The position numbers were made by a program, and so were the translations under genes. This document shows, piece after piece, positions 1-7,526 of a stretch of DNA of 46,610 bases. This DNA comes from Bacillota bacterium (GTDB taxonomy: Bacteria > Bacillota > Clostridia > Peptostreptococcales > Anaerovoracaceae). Position 1 is the first letter of the stretch. Each line of letters begins with the position of its first letter. Under the pieces are notes generated by a model. That model made no database searches. It saw only the letters and a list, made by a program, of their open reading frames with translations, and had not been told where the DNA came from. The stretch is taken from positions 1 through 46,610 of the forward strand of contig JAFRHG010000031.1 in the NCBI GenBank assembly GCA_017433375.1, read 5' to 3'.

Positions 1-130
1 CCGGGCCGCTGTCAGCCGGCCCCGATGTGACGGCAGCTGCTTCGGCAGTACCAAACGTGGGAGGCGGAAACGCCGTTTACCACGGGCCAGTCACAAGCTC
101 CCACCTCAGGGCCTCAGCCCAGGTGGTGAG
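1..130. ncRNA. GC-rich structured segment, possible non-coding RNA (edge of window)
   Basis: No convincing coding frame is seen here. The sequence folds into compact hairpins: a CTGC-TTCG-GCAG tetraloop hairpin near 37-48, a GGCG-GAAA-CGCC tetraloop hairpin near 63-74 inside a longer GTGGGAG...CTCCCAC pairing, and CCACCT...AGGTGG enclosing GGGC-CTCA-GCCC near 104-127. Stable tetraloops and nested stems are typical of structured RNA. I could not assign a family or a strand. A 6S-like RNA is one possibility, based only on its stem-rich character and a GGGCCAGTC-like stretch. It may extend beyond the left edge. Confidence 0.3.
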
Positions 131-133
131 TAG

Positions 134-161
134 TTGACTGTATGTCCTTGACTGTTACAAT
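134..161 (+). promoter_or_regulatory. Candidate promoter, TTGACT-N16-TACAAT
   Basis: A -35-like TTGACT (134-139) is followed after 16 bases by TACAAT (156-161) on the plus strand. It would transcribe 168 onward, where no good reading frame begins before the antisense rubredoxin gene. An imperfect GC-rich hairpin followed by a T-rich stretch near 281-325 could end a short untranslated transcript. The remaining 162-342 bases hold nothing else I can identify. Confidence 0.35.
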
Positions 162-342
162 AGTACTACAACCGGGGCGGTTTTGGGGACTTGGTTGTTC
201 CAATTCCGTGGAAATGTTGCGGAATGACACGGGAACGGGGTGGAAAGGACTCTGGTTTCCCGTCCCCATGAAAAAGAGAGCGGGACATCAGAGATTGTTT
301 CCGATGCGGCGCTCCCTTATTTCTGTTTGTTATGGTTCGGGA

Positions 343-501
343 CTATTCGTCTTCGCTGAACTGATCCTTGCCTGCTCCGCAGAGAGGACATTCGAAGTCT
401 TCCGGAACATCCGCCCAGGCGGTTCCGGGAGCGAGTCCGGCGTCCTCGTGTCCGTTCTCTTCATCATATTCCCATCCACACAGATCGCATACGTACTTCA
501 T
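343..501 (-). CDS. Rubredoxin
   Basis: A 52-residue protein beginning MKYVCDLCGWEYDEE and ending in an acidic tail. It has the two rubredoxin knuckles, C-x2-C-G (CDLCG, residues 5-9) and C-x2-C-G (CPLCG, near 38-42), which together hold one iron in a FeS4 site. Length and spacing are normal for the family. Rubredoxins are small cytoplasmic electron carriers, used in anaerobes for peroxide and superoxide reduction and other one-electron transfers. The start is supported by an AAAGGAAG ribosome binding site just upstream. It lies 89 bases downstream of the acyl-CoA ligase on the same strand and may be co-transcribed with it, but no functional link is implied by the sequence. Confidence 0.95.
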   Translation of the reverse strand: MKYVCDLCGWEYDEENGHEDAGLAPGTAWADVPEDFECPLCGAGKDQFSEDE

Positions 502-590
502 TTCATTCTTCCTTTCTTTTATTGTTTAATATTCAAGGCATCCGGCTGGATGCTATCCCTTGCGTTGCTTTTGCAGTCCCTGCCGGGATG

Positions 591-2231
591 CTATTCTTTC
601 TCGATCTCCTTGGCGACGAGGCCTTCCGCCGCGTACATCTTGCGCAGGAGAGGCTTCTCGATCTTGCCCGTGGGGTTTCTGGGCACGTCGGCAAAGATGA
701 TCTTGCGGGGCCGCTTGTACCGGGGCAGGTCCATGCAGAACTCCTCGATTTCTTCCTCGTAGGTGTCCCGGCCCTCCTTCAGTTCGATGATGGCTGCCGC
801 GATCTCGCCCAGCCGGGCGTCGGCCAGTCCGATGACCGCCACGTCCTTGATGTCATCGTGCTTCCGCAGGAAGTCCTCGATCTGGACCGGATACAGGTTC
901 TCTCCGCCGGAGATGATGACGTCCTTTTTGCGGTCGACCAGATAGATGAATCCGTCCTCGTCCGTCTCCGCCATGTCGCCGGTGAAAAGCCAATCCCCCT
1001 TCAGGACTTCATCTGTGGCTTCCTCATCATTGTAGTAGCAGGTCATGACGCCGGGGCCTTTGACGGCCAGCTCGCCGACCTTGCCCGCTTCGGTTACGTC
1101 ATTGCCCGCCTCGTCCACGATCCGGGTTTCCCAGCCGTAGCCGGCCTTGCCGATGGCGCCGACCTTGTGGATGTTCTCCACGCCCAAGTGGACGCAGCCC
1201 GGGCCGATGGACTCGCTGAGCCCGTAGTTGGTGTCGTAGGCATGATTGGGGAATACCGTCTTCCAGCGCTTGATCAGGCTGGGAGGCACCGGCTGGGCGC
1301 CGATGTGCATCAGCCGCCACTGGTCAAGATGGTATTCGTTCAGATCGACCCTGCCGCTGTCGATGGCGTCCAGGATGTCCTGGGCCCAGGGGACCAGAAG
1401 CCACACGATGGTGCAGTGCTCCTCGGAAGCCGCCTTAAGGATGAACTCCGGTTTGGTTCCCTTGAGGATCACCGCCCGGCTGCCCGCCTGCAAGCTGCCG
1501 AACCAGTGCATCTTGGCGCCCGTGTGATAAAGGGGCGGAATGCAAAGGAAGCAATCCTCCCGGCCCTGTCCGTGATGCTTCTGTTCACAGATGGCCGAGT
1601 GGCTCAGGCTCCGGTGCTTATGAAGGATCGCCTTGGGGAATCCGGTCGTGCCGGAAGAGAAATAGATGGCGCCGTAGTCGTCATCGGTGATGGAGATATC
1701 CGGCGCTGCCGTGGAGCAGTACTCGATGTACTGGTCGTAGCTTTCCGCAAAGGTCGGGCAGCCATTCCCGACATGGAGCAGCAGATCCACGTCGGGGATC
1801 CGGTCGCAGATGGCCTCGACCCGGCCGGTAAACTCCGGACCGAACACCAGTCCCCGGCAGTCCGCCTTCTTCAGGCAGTATTTGATTTCGTCGGAGGTAT
1901 ACCGGAAGTTCAGGGGAACGGCCAGAGCGCCCGTCTTCAGAATGCCGAAATACACGGGCAGCCAGTCCAGGCAGTTCATCATGAGGATGCCGATCTTGTC
2001 ACCCTTGCGGATTCCCCGGGTCAGCAGGAAATTGGCGAACTTATTCGCCTTGATATCGAACTCTTTCCAGGTCATCTCCTTGCGCCCGATGTCATGGGGA
2101 TTCGCCTCGATCAGCGCGAATTCCTTCCATGTGCGCCGGTTGGAATCCTCCGCCTCCGGGTTGATTTCCACCAGCGCGATTTCGTCTCCGTATTCTCTGG
2201 CATTCCTGACCAGCAGGTCTGTGATAGGCAT
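591..2231 (-). CDS. AMP-forming acyl-CoA synthetase (AMP-binding superfamily)
   Basis: 546 residues, full length for the acyl/aryl-CoA ligase family. The ATP-binding loop YFSSGTTGFPK is at about 190-200. Further family motifs are YGLSES, the GDWLFTGDMAETDEDG hinge region, and the C-terminal PTGKIEK lysine segment that completes adenylation. The enzyme activates a carboxylic acid as acyl-AMP and transfers it to CoA. The substrate cannot be read from the sequence; medium or long-chain fatty acids or an aromatic acid are possible. Its ATG overlaps the TAA stop of the metallo-beta-lactamase-fold gene (TAATG), so the two are translationally coupled. Residues 30-50 carry a short duplication-like insertion (TWKEFALIEANP, then TWKEFDIKAN) not typical of the family. 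Confidence 0.93.
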   Translation of the reverse strand: MPITDLLVRNAREYGDEIALVEINPEAEDSNRRTWKEFALIEANPHDIGRKEMTWKEFDIKANKFANFLLTRGIRKGDKIGILMMNCLDWLPVYFGILKTGALAVPLNFRYTSDEIKYCLKKADCRGLVFGPEFTGRVEAICDRIPDVDLLLHVGNGCPTFAESYDQYIEYCSTAAPDISITDDDYGAIYFSSGTTGFPKAILHKHRSLSHSAICEQKHHGQGREDCFLCIPPLYHTGAKMHWFGSLQAGSRAVILKGTKPEFILKAASEEHCTIVWLLVPWAQDILDAIDSGRVDLNEYHLDQWRLMHIGAQPVPPSLIKRWKTVFPNHAYDTNYGLSESIGPGCVHLGVENIHKVGAIGKAGYGWETRIVDEAGNDVTEAGKVGELAVKGPGVMTCYYNDEEATDEVLKGDWLFTGDMAETDEDGFIYLVDRKKDVIISGGENLYPVQIEDFLRKHDDIKDVAVIGLADARLGEIAAAIIELKEGRDTYEEEIEEFCMDLPRYKRPRKIIFADVPRNPTGKIEKPLLRKMYAAEGLVAKEIEKE

Positions 2232-3970
2232 TAGTAGTTGTCCTCGCTTCTTCCTATAGTCTCGAATTCTTCGTAGGGGTCGGCGTACTCGGCCGGCTCG
2301 GTGTATTCACCGGCCTCGGAGTAACCGTCGGATTCGACATACTCCCCGGGCTCGGCGTACTGATCGGATTCGACGAATTCGGCCGGTTCGGTGTACTGCC
2401 CGGGCTCGGCGTATTCGGTCGGTTCGGTGTATTCACCGGCCTCGGCGTATTCGACGGATTCGACATATTCAGCCGGTTCGGCGAATGCCTCCACCTCTTC
2501 TATCGGTTCCTCTACGGGCTCCAGGTCGAGTTCCACGGTCGGCTCCTCAACGAGCGTTTCTACCGGCTCGGCGAACAGATCCTCCGCCGGTTCGACGAAC
2601 TCCTCAATGGGTTCTTCGGTGAGCGCTTCCACCGGCTCCGCAAATTCCTCGACAGGTTCCGCCGGCTCTGCAAATTCCTCGACAGGTTCCGCCGGCTGGG
2701 CAAATTCCTCGACCGGCTCTTCGGTAAGCGCTTCCGCCGGCTCCGCGACTAAGCCCTCTTCGGCCGCAGCGAACTCCTCGAAAAACTCCTCCGCGGGGCG
2801 CCCGGGGTATTCCTCAACGGGCTCCTCGACGAATTCTTCGGCAGGTTCTTCGGTGAATTCCCCGACAGGTTCTTCGGTGAATTCTTCAACCGGCTCCACG
2901 GGCTCCTCTTCGAAGGACTCCTCGGCCTCCTCAACCGGCTCTTCTTCCATGGGCTCTTCTTCCATGGGCTCTTCCTCCGGTTTCTCGAAGTACTCTCCCA
3001 TGGCTTCTTCGCCGAATTCCTCTTCTATCTCTTCATCCTCGGGTTCGGGGGCTTCTTCCTCTATGGGCTCCTCGACGAACTCTTCCTCGGACTCCTCGCC
3101 TTCAGCCTCCTCCGCCTCAGCCGGGATTGCCTTTTCATCGGCCGCTTCCGCCTCTTCCGCCGGCTCTCCGGTCTCAGCGGCTTCCGCTTCTTCCGCGGAC
3201 TCCGCGATCTCCTCCCCGGCCTCGGCTGCCGTCCCGGCCAGGGCCGCTGCCGCGGCTTCTTTCGCCGCCTCAGCGTCCGCTATCTCCGCGGCAACTGCGG
3301 CGGCCTCTTCCTCGGCGTCTCCCGAGGGTTCCGACCCGTGGCGGATCAGCAGGGGCACGATGATGTCTTTGTCCACGCGCTCCTTGAACAGGCGCCCGTC
3401 ACCGGGCTTGCCGACCACGCTTCCGTAATGGGTGGGAACGGCGATGTCCGGCCGGATGATGTTGATCAGCTCCGCCGCCTTTTCCGCGTTCATGGTGTAC
3501 TTGCCGCCGACGGGTACAAAGGCAATGTCGCACCGGACTTCCTTGGCTTCCTCCGTCACGTCGGTATCGCCGGCCACGTAGATGCGCCGGTCGTCAAGGG
3601 TGACCACATAGCCGACCCAGCCGTGCCGCCGGGTATGGAAAGGTCTCCGGTGATTGTATGCGGGAATGGTCTCGATCAGAAGACCGTAGATATCCAGAGT
3701 CTGCCCCGGTTCCATCTGCACCATCTGGGTGGAGATCAGTCCGGATTTTGACCAGGCGTCCAGGCAGCTTCCGGGCATGATCAGAAGCGTATCGTCGCGG
3801 GCGACTTTCTCAATGGATTCCGGTTCGAAATGATCGTGATGGTCGTGAGTAATAAAAATCACATCCGCGTCATGGGGCTCATCTTCGATTCCGTAGGGAT
3901 CAAAATAGAGCACCTGACTCCCCTGGACCCGGATGCTGCTATGCATATTGATCGTGATCTTCTCTATCAT
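2231..3970 (-). CDS. Metallo-beta-lactamase-fold hydrolase with long acidic tail
   Basis: 579 residues from the ATG at 3970, which has a GGGGAGG ribosome binding site 9 bases upstream; an earlier in-frame ATG at 4012 lacks one. Residues 1-211 form a compact UlaG/UPF0173-type metallo-beta-lactamase domain with the metal motif H-x-H-x-D-H at 42-47 (HDHHDH), a later GDTD (134-137) and PTHYGS near 179-184. From about residue 212 to the end the protein becomes an extremely acidic, Glu/Pro/Ala-rich low-complexity chain. There is no signal peptide, so the tail is presumably cytoplasmic and disordered. The family hydrolyses varied substrates (lactone, phosphoester) and the actual reaction is unknown. 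Coupled to the acyl-CoA ligase through overlapping stop and start. Confidence 0.85.
   Translation of the reverse strand: MIEKITINMHSSIRVQGSQVLYFDPYGIEDEPHDADVIFITHDHHDHFEPESIEKVARDDTLLIMPGSCLDAWSKSGLISTQMVQMEPGQTLDIYGLLIETIPAYNHRRPFHTRRHGWVGYVVTLDDRRIYVAGDTDVTEEAKEVRCDIAFVPVGGKYTMNAEKAAELINIIRPDIAVPTHYGSVVGKPGDGRLFKERVDKDIIVPLLIRHGSEPSGDAEEEAAAVAAEIADAEAAKEAAAAALAGTAAEAGEEIAESAEEAEAAETGEPAEEAEAADEKAIPAEAEEAEGEESEEEFVEEPIEEEAPEPEDEEIEEEFGEEAMGEYFEKPEEEPMEEEPMEEEPVEEAEESFEEEPVEPVEEFTEEPVGEFTEEPAEEFVEEPVEEYPGRPAEEFFEEFAAAEEGLVAEPAEALTEEPVEEFAQPAEPVEEFAEPAEPVEEFAEPVEALTEEPIEEFVEPAEDLFAEPVETLVEEPTVELDLEPVEEPIEEVEAFAEPAEYVESVEYAEAGEYTEPTEYAEPGQYTEPAEFVESDQYAEPGEYVESDGYSEAGEYTEPAEYADPYEEFETIGRSEDNY
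2234..3337 (-). repeat. Degenerate in-frame repeats coding the Glu/Pro tail
   Basis: About 1.1 kb of internally repetitive DNA encoding the tail of the upstream hydrolase domain. Units change along the tail: alanine/glutamate-rich near the domain, then EEPMEEEP-type, EEPVEEFAEPAEP-type, and finally EYTEPAEYA-type units near the C terminus. Two neighbouring copies of a roughly 30-base unit around 2645-2700 are almost identical, which suggests recent slippage or unequal exchange. Confidence 0.8.
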
Positions 3971-4086
3971 GTGGGCAACCTCCCCGATAGTACTATCATA
4001 GAACAAAAGCAAGCATCCTGCAAGACGTCAAATGCTCTCAGACTGCTCAATCTGCGCCGGATTTTCAGGCCGCGCCGGAGCTTCTC

Positions 4087-5364
4087 CTAGGACCAGTAGT
4101 GGCCGAAGAGGATCAGCAGATAACCGGTGGCCAGAAGCACCGAAAGGATCATCATGGGCGCGCCGATTTTCAGGAAGTCGATGAAGGTGATGGGATAGCC
4201 CCGGCGCCCTGCGATACCCGTCAGAACCACGTTGGCCGATGCGCCGATGATGGTCCCGTTGCCGCCGAAGCAGGCGCCGATGGACACCGCCCACCAGAGA
4301 GGCCACACGTCGATGCCATCCGCCGCCATGGTGGTGATCAGCGGAATCAGGGTCGCCACGAAGGGGATGTTGTCCAGTACAGCGGAACAGAGCGCCGATA
4401 CCCAGAGGATGACCAGCATCAGGATCACGTAGTGGGTTCCCGTCGTCTCCACCATCAGGTCCGCGATGGCCTGAATGATGCCGACCTTTTCCAGGCCGCC
4501 GACGACGATGAACAGGAACGCAAAGAATACGATGGTGGGCCATTCCACATCGTGGACGGTCTCTTCCACATCCTGGCCGCCGATCATGATCATCAGGGCC
4601 GCGCAGGACAGGGCGATGATGCTTGTCTTCAGCTCCAGCGTGTCGTGAAGAATGAATGCAAGGGCAACCAGGAAGATCATGACCACGCTCTTGACGAAGA
4701 GCACCTGATCCCGGATCTGCTCCTTCTCCTCCATCTGCATGATCAGTTCCATCTTTTCCGGGGACACGTTCAGGTTCTTCCCGTAGATGAATCGGAAGCC
4801 GATGATGCAGGCCACCATGGCGATGACCACGATGGGGCCGTCATAGATGACGAACTGGGCAAAGGAGATGTCGGCGGAACTGCCGATCATGATGTTCGGC
4901 GGATCGCCGATCAGGGTTCCCGTGCCGCCCAGGTTGGACGAGATGATCTGGGTCATCAGGAAGGGAACCGGATTGAGTTCAAGCTTCTGGCATATGCTGA
5001 AGGTCATGGGACCGATCAGCAGAACGGTGGTGACGTTGTCCAGGAAGGCGGACAGGACGGCGGTGATGATCATAAAGGCAACCATGATCCGCCAGGGATT
5101 GCCTTTGGCGATCTTCGCCGACTTGATGGCCAGGTACTCGAACAGTCCCGAGTTCTTGACCACGGCGACGAACATCATCATGCCGATCAGAACGCCGATA
5201 GTATTGAAATCGATAAATCCCAGGGCTTCCTTCGGTTCGAGGATGCCGATCAGGATCAGCAGCATGGCGCCGATGAGGGCGCAGGCTGCCCGGTGTAGTT
5301 TTTCGGATACGATCACGCCGATAACGGCGACAAAGATCGCGACTGCAATAACTTGTGAAACCAT
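4087..5364 (-). CDS. ArsB/NhaD-family ion transporter, copy 2
   Basis: 425 residues, almost entirely hydrophobic helices, of the ion-transporter superfamily that includes NhaD Na+/H+ antiporters, ArsB and the P-protein. Recognisable stretches are FLDNVTTVLLIGPMTF, NLGGTGTLIGDPPNIM and, in the second half, the matching pair ALDNIPFVA-like and FGGNGTIIGASANVV. These are the paired re-entrant-loop motifs of the two inverted halves. It probably exchanges Na+ or another small ion, or exports an anion; the substrate cannot be fixed. The start at 5364 has a GGGAGG ribosome binding site. It is a close tandem paralogue of the gene at 5620-6900, nearly identical over most of its length. Confidence 0.85.
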   Translation of the reverse strand: MVSQVIAVAIFVAVIGVIVSEKLHRAACALIGAMLLILIGILEPKEALGFIDFNTIGVLIGMMMFVAVVKNSGLFEYLAIKSAKIAKGNPWRIMVAFMIITAVLSAFLDNVTTVLLIGPMTFSICQKLELNPVPFLMTQIISSNLGGTGTLIGDPPNIMIGSSADISFAQFVIYDGPIVVIAMVACIIGFRFIYGKNLNVSPEKMELIMQMEEKEQIRDQVLFVKSVVMIFLVALAFILHDTLELKTSIIALSCAALMIMIGGQDVEETVHDVEWPTIVFFAFLFIVVGGLEKVGIIQAIADLMVETTGTHYVILMLVILWVSALCSAVLDNIPFVATLIPLITTMAADGIDVWPLWWAVSIGACFGGNGTIIGASANVVLTGIAGRRGYPITFIDFLKIGAPMMILSVLLATGYLLILFGHYWS

Positions 5365-5532
5365 TTCTTATGCCTCCCACATTATAATGATTATGGTTTT
5401 CCCCCCTCTGTTCTTCATTTCAGGCTCAACCGAATCTATTATGGTCCTCTTCCCTTCCGGAATCAACAACTTCTTACTTATATATATGTGTTTTTTATGT
5501 TTTTTCGCCGGGAGGCGCGCCGGGCGCACCAC
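5365..5532. other. Intergenic region between the tandem transporters
   Basis: Short gap with no gene. On the minus strand a TATAAT lies about 15 bases upstream of the GGGAGG ribosome binding site of the downstream transporter, but I see no good -35 at the proper distance. Confidence 0.4.
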
Positions 5533-5568
5533 AAAAAAAGGGTGCTGCATCAAACCGATGCAACACCC
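5533..5568 (-). terminator. Rho-independent terminator of transporter copy 1
   Basis: Read on the minus strand, a 12-bp stem GGGTGTTGCATC/GATGCAGCACCC with a 5-base loop is followed by seven T residues. It lies just past the stop of the upstream transporter at 5620, so the two tandem copies are probably transcribed separately. Confidence 0.9.
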
Positions 5569-5601
5569 TCTGTGTTTCGCTGTATTGTCTCCCGGATGGG
5601 A

Positions 5602-5611
5602 TTGCCTTTGC
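5602..5611 (-). repeat. Copy of the GCAAAGGCAA 10-mer (intergenic)
   Basis: Exact copy, TTGCCTTTGC on the plus strand, between the stop of transporter copy 1 and its terminator. One of 16 exact copies in the window. The copies inside genes lie at 7993, 25360, 29094, 29581, 33815, 37009, 38853, 41347 and 42885 (first base of each). Confidence 0.85.
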
Positions 5612-5619
5612 GAAAGGTC

Positions 5620-6900
5620 CTATCCCCAGTACCTTCCGAAGAGGACCAGCAGATAGCCAGTGGCCAGGACGATGGACATGAGCATCATGGGCGCGCCGAC
5701 CTTCAGGAAGTCGATGAAGGTGATGGGATAGCCCCTTCTTCCGGCGATACCCGTCAGGACGACGTTGGCAGATGCGCCGATGATGGTTCCGTTGCCGCCG
5801 AAGCAGGCGCCGATGGAAACCGCCCACCAGAGGGGCCAGACGTCGATGCCCTCCGCCGACATGGTGGTGATCAGCGGAATCAGGGTGGCAACGAAGGGGA
5901 TGTTGTCCAGGATCGCCGAGCAGATGGCCGACACCCAGAGGATGACGATCATCAGCACCACGTAGTGGGTGCCCGTCGCTTCAATCAGGGTCTCCGCCAG
6001 CATGTGGATCAAGCCTACCTTTTCCAGGCCGCCGACGACGATGAACAGGAAGGCGAAGAAGACGATGGTCGGCCATTCCACATCGTGAACGGTCTCTTCC
6101 ACGTCCTGGCCGCCGATCATGATCATCAGCGCCGCGCAGGACAGGGCAATGACGCTTGTCTTCAGCTCCAGCGCATCGTGAAGCAGGAAAGCGACAGCTA
6201 CCATGAAGATCATGACCACGCTCTTGATGAAGAGGATACGGTCTTTGATCATTTCCCCTTCGTTCATCTGCATGATCAGATCCATTTTTTCCGGTGTGAC
6301 CGTCAATCCCTTCTTGTACATGAACTTAAAGGCCAGGATCGTGACGACCATGGTGATGACCACGATGGGGCCGTCGTAGATGACGAACTGCAGGAAGCTG
6401 ATGTCCGCCGCGCTGCCCAGCATGATATTCGGAGGGTCACCGATCAGGGTAGCCGTTCCGCCCACGTTGGACGCGATGATCTGGGTCATCAGGAAGGGAA
6501 TCGGATTCAGGTCAAGCTTCTGGCAGATGCTGAAGGTCATGGGACCGATCAGCAGAACCGTGGTGACGTTATCCAGGAAGGCGGACAGGACGGCGGTGAT
6601 GATCATAAAGGCAACCATGATCCGCCATGGATCGCCTTTGGAAATCTTGGCCGACTTTACCGCCAGATATTCGAATAATCCGGAATTCTTGACTACCGCA
6701 ACGAACATCATCATTCCGATCAGAACACCGATGGTGTTGAAGTCGATGAATCCCAGAGCCTCCTTCGGTTCCAGTATTCCGATCAGCACCAGCAGCATGG
6801 CGCCGATGAGGGCGCAGGCCGCACGATGGAGTTTTTCGGAAACGATGACGCCGATAACGGCGACAAAGATGGCTAGCGCAATAATCTGTGTAGCTGTCAT
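5620..6900 (-). CDS. ArsB/NhaD-family ion transporter, copy 1
   Basis: 426 residues with the same architecture as its tandem neighbour: about a dozen membrane segments and the paired motifs FLDNVTTVLLIGPMTF, GDPPNIMLGSA, ILDNIPFVA and FGGNGTIIGASANVV. Differences from the other copy cluster in the cytoplasmic loop around residues 185-220 and in a few helices, while the transport motifs are conserved. This suggests duplication followed by mild divergence, possibly in substrate affinity. The ATG at 6900 has AAGGAG seven bases upstream, and a good promoter (TTGATT-N17-CATACT) lies within 70 bases. A strong terminator follows. Likely Na+/H+ antiport or anion efflux at the cytoplasmic membrane; family assignment is secure, substrate is not. 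Confidence 0.85.
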   Translation of the reverse strand: MTATQIIALAIFVAVIGVIVSEKLHRAACALIGAMLLVLIGILEPKEALGFIDFNTIGVLIGMMMFVAVVKNSGLFEYLAVKSAKISKGDPWRIMVAFMIITAVLSAFLDNVTTVLLIGPMTFSICQKLDLNPIPFLMTQIIASNVGGTATLIGDPPNIMLGSAADISFLQFVIYDGPIVVITMVVTILAFKFMYKKGLTVTPEKMDLIMQMNEGEMIKDRILFIKSVVMIFMVAVAFLLHDALELKTSVIALSCAALMIMIGGQDVEETVHDVEWPTIVFFAFLFIVVGGLEKVGLIHMLAETLIEATGTHYVVLMIVILWVSAICSAILDNIPFVATLIPLITTMSAEGIDVWPLWWAVSIGACFGGNGTIIGASANVVLTGIAGRRGYPITFIDFLKVGAPMMLMSIVLATGYLLVLFGRYWG

Positions 6901-6938
6901 TTCACTTCTCCTTTTTGCAAAAGTTCACTAGTCCCTTA

Positions 6939-6967
6939 AGTATGCCATATTTAGTTCTGGCAATCAA
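6939..6967 (-). promoter_or_regulatory. Promoter of transporter copy 1, TTGATT-N17-CATACT
   Basis: On the minus strand TTGATT (6967-6962) and CATACT (6944-6939) are separated by 17 bases and point into the transporter starting at 6900. It is arranged back to back with the tRNA promoter at 7010-7038. Confidence 0.6.
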
Positions 6968-7009
6968 GAACAATCCGCCGATTTCGTATTTTGTATACAC
7001 GTTTCCGTC

Positions 7010-7038
7010 TTGCGCCGGTTGCTGATTTCGGGTATACT
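7010..7038 (+). promoter_or_regulatory. Promoter of tRNA-Ser, TTGCGC-N17-TATACT
   Basis: TTGCGC (7010-7015), a 17-base spacer and TATACT (7033-7038) place the expected start of transcription near 7045, about 38 bases before the mature tRNA 5' end. Confidence 0.65.
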
Positions 7039-7082
7039 TACACTTGTCCGCGGATCGGTTTGATCCCCCGGGAAGATGCATT

Positions 7083-7171
7083 GGAGACGTAGCGAAGTGG
7101 TCATAACGCGCCGCACTCGAAATGCGGTTGTCCGCAAGGGCACGTGGGTTCGAATCCCACCGTCTCCGCCA
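7083..7171 (+). tRNA. tRNA-Ser (anticodon CGA), CCA encoded
   Basis: The acceptor arms GGAGACG and CGTCTCC pair perfectly, followed by discriminator G and an encoded CCA. The anticodon loop CTCGAAA gives CGA, reading the serine codon UCG. A long variable arm (around TTGTCCGCAAGGGCACG) is the class II feature of serine tRNAs, and the T arm is GTGGG-TTCGAAT-CCCAC. The length of 89 bases including CCA is normal. Confidence 0.95.
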
Positions 7172-7208
7172 AATGAAATACCCCCGCCGCTGGCGGGGTA
7201 TTTCATTT
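7171..7208 (+). terminator. Long hairpin directly after tRNA-Ser
   Basis: The arms at 7171-7188 and 7192-7208 pair over 17 positions with a single bulged C and a three-base loop (stem top CGCC/GGCG, base AAATGA/TCATTT). It begins at the last base of the tRNA. The T-rich 3' arm suits termination, although there is no long T tract. Confidence 0.6.
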
Positions 7209-7243
7209 GATGGGAAGGGATTCGAACCCGAAAGGGCGCGAGC

Positions 7244-7356
7244 GGAGATGAGACAGTCCGGTGGACTGTCGAATAGCGAGCGGGGCAAGCCGACCGAAAA
7301 GGGAGGCGCAGGCCGGCGGATGCGGAGCATCCGTGTAAATCCCACCGTCTCCGCCA
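7244..7356 (+). pseudogene. tRNA-like element with acceptor stem matching tRNA-Ser
   Basis: GGAGATG (7244-7250) can pair with CGTCTCC (7346-7352, one G-T pair), leaving discriminator G and CCA (7354-7356), so a tRNA acceptor stem is rebuilt around a 113-base body. The body has a hairpin GACAGTCC/GGACTGTC and a second GGATGC/GCATCC hairpin, but no intact T or anticodon arm. It is probably not a working tRNA. It could be a decayed tRNA, a tRNA mimic acted on by RNase P, or a repeat element. Confidence 0.45.
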
Positions 7357-7394
7357 ATAGCGAAAGGAAGGGCTTGCCCCTTCCTTTCGCTATT
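7356..7394 (+). terminator. Second tRNA-end hairpin
   Basis: The perfect 17-bp stem (7356-7372 with 7378-7394), formed around AAAGGAAGGG/CCCTTCCTTT, follows the CCA of the tRNA-like element in the same position as the hairpin behind the real tRNA, although the two stems have unrelated sequence. Confidence 0.5.
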
Positions 7395-7526
7395 ATGACG
7401 GAAAATGGAGGCTATGAGCAAACCACGCTATATGTTAAAATGACAGAAAAAAGCAGTAAACCGTCCGCGGACGCGGCAGCGCAGCAGAGCCGTCCGCGGC
7501 GTAACACAATTAAGGAGGTAAACAAG

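Larger units (their letters stand above)
7153..7357 (+). repeat. tRNA-3'-end direct repeats bounding a 185-bp unit
   Basis: A 20-base sequence, the last 19 bases of tRNA-Ser plus one A, occurs at 7153-7172 and again at 7338-7357. The repeated end includes half the T arm, the acceptor 3' strand and CCA. Each copy runs into its own long perfect hairpin. The DNA between contains a reversed T-arm copy (7217-7229) and a tRNA-like structure. A duplicated tRNA 3' end is the usual trace of an integration event, but here the unit is too short to carry genes. Confidence 0.75.

Noticed and set aside
1-130. Cobalamin riboswitch, RNase P, tmRNA or SRP RNA at the left edge
   Set aside because: None of their hallmark conserved sequences could be found; left as an unassigned structured segment.
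522-2234. A 570-codon plus-strand frame opposite the acyl-CoA ligase
   Set aside because: It is the mirror of a clear ligase gene, composed of GC-rich antisense codons without family motifs or a ribosome binding site.
2234-3337. CRISPR-like or other spaced repeats in the acidic tail region
   Set aside because: The repeats are in-frame, degenerate and contiguous, without unique spacers; they encode protein.
2391-3428. A serine-rich 345-codon plus-strand frame
   Set aside because: It is the antisense of the Glu/Pro repeat tail; repeat DNA keeps several frames open by chance.
7244-7356. A second functional tRNA gene
   Set aside because: Acceptor stem and CCA are present, but no anticodon arm, D arm or complete T arm can be drawn.
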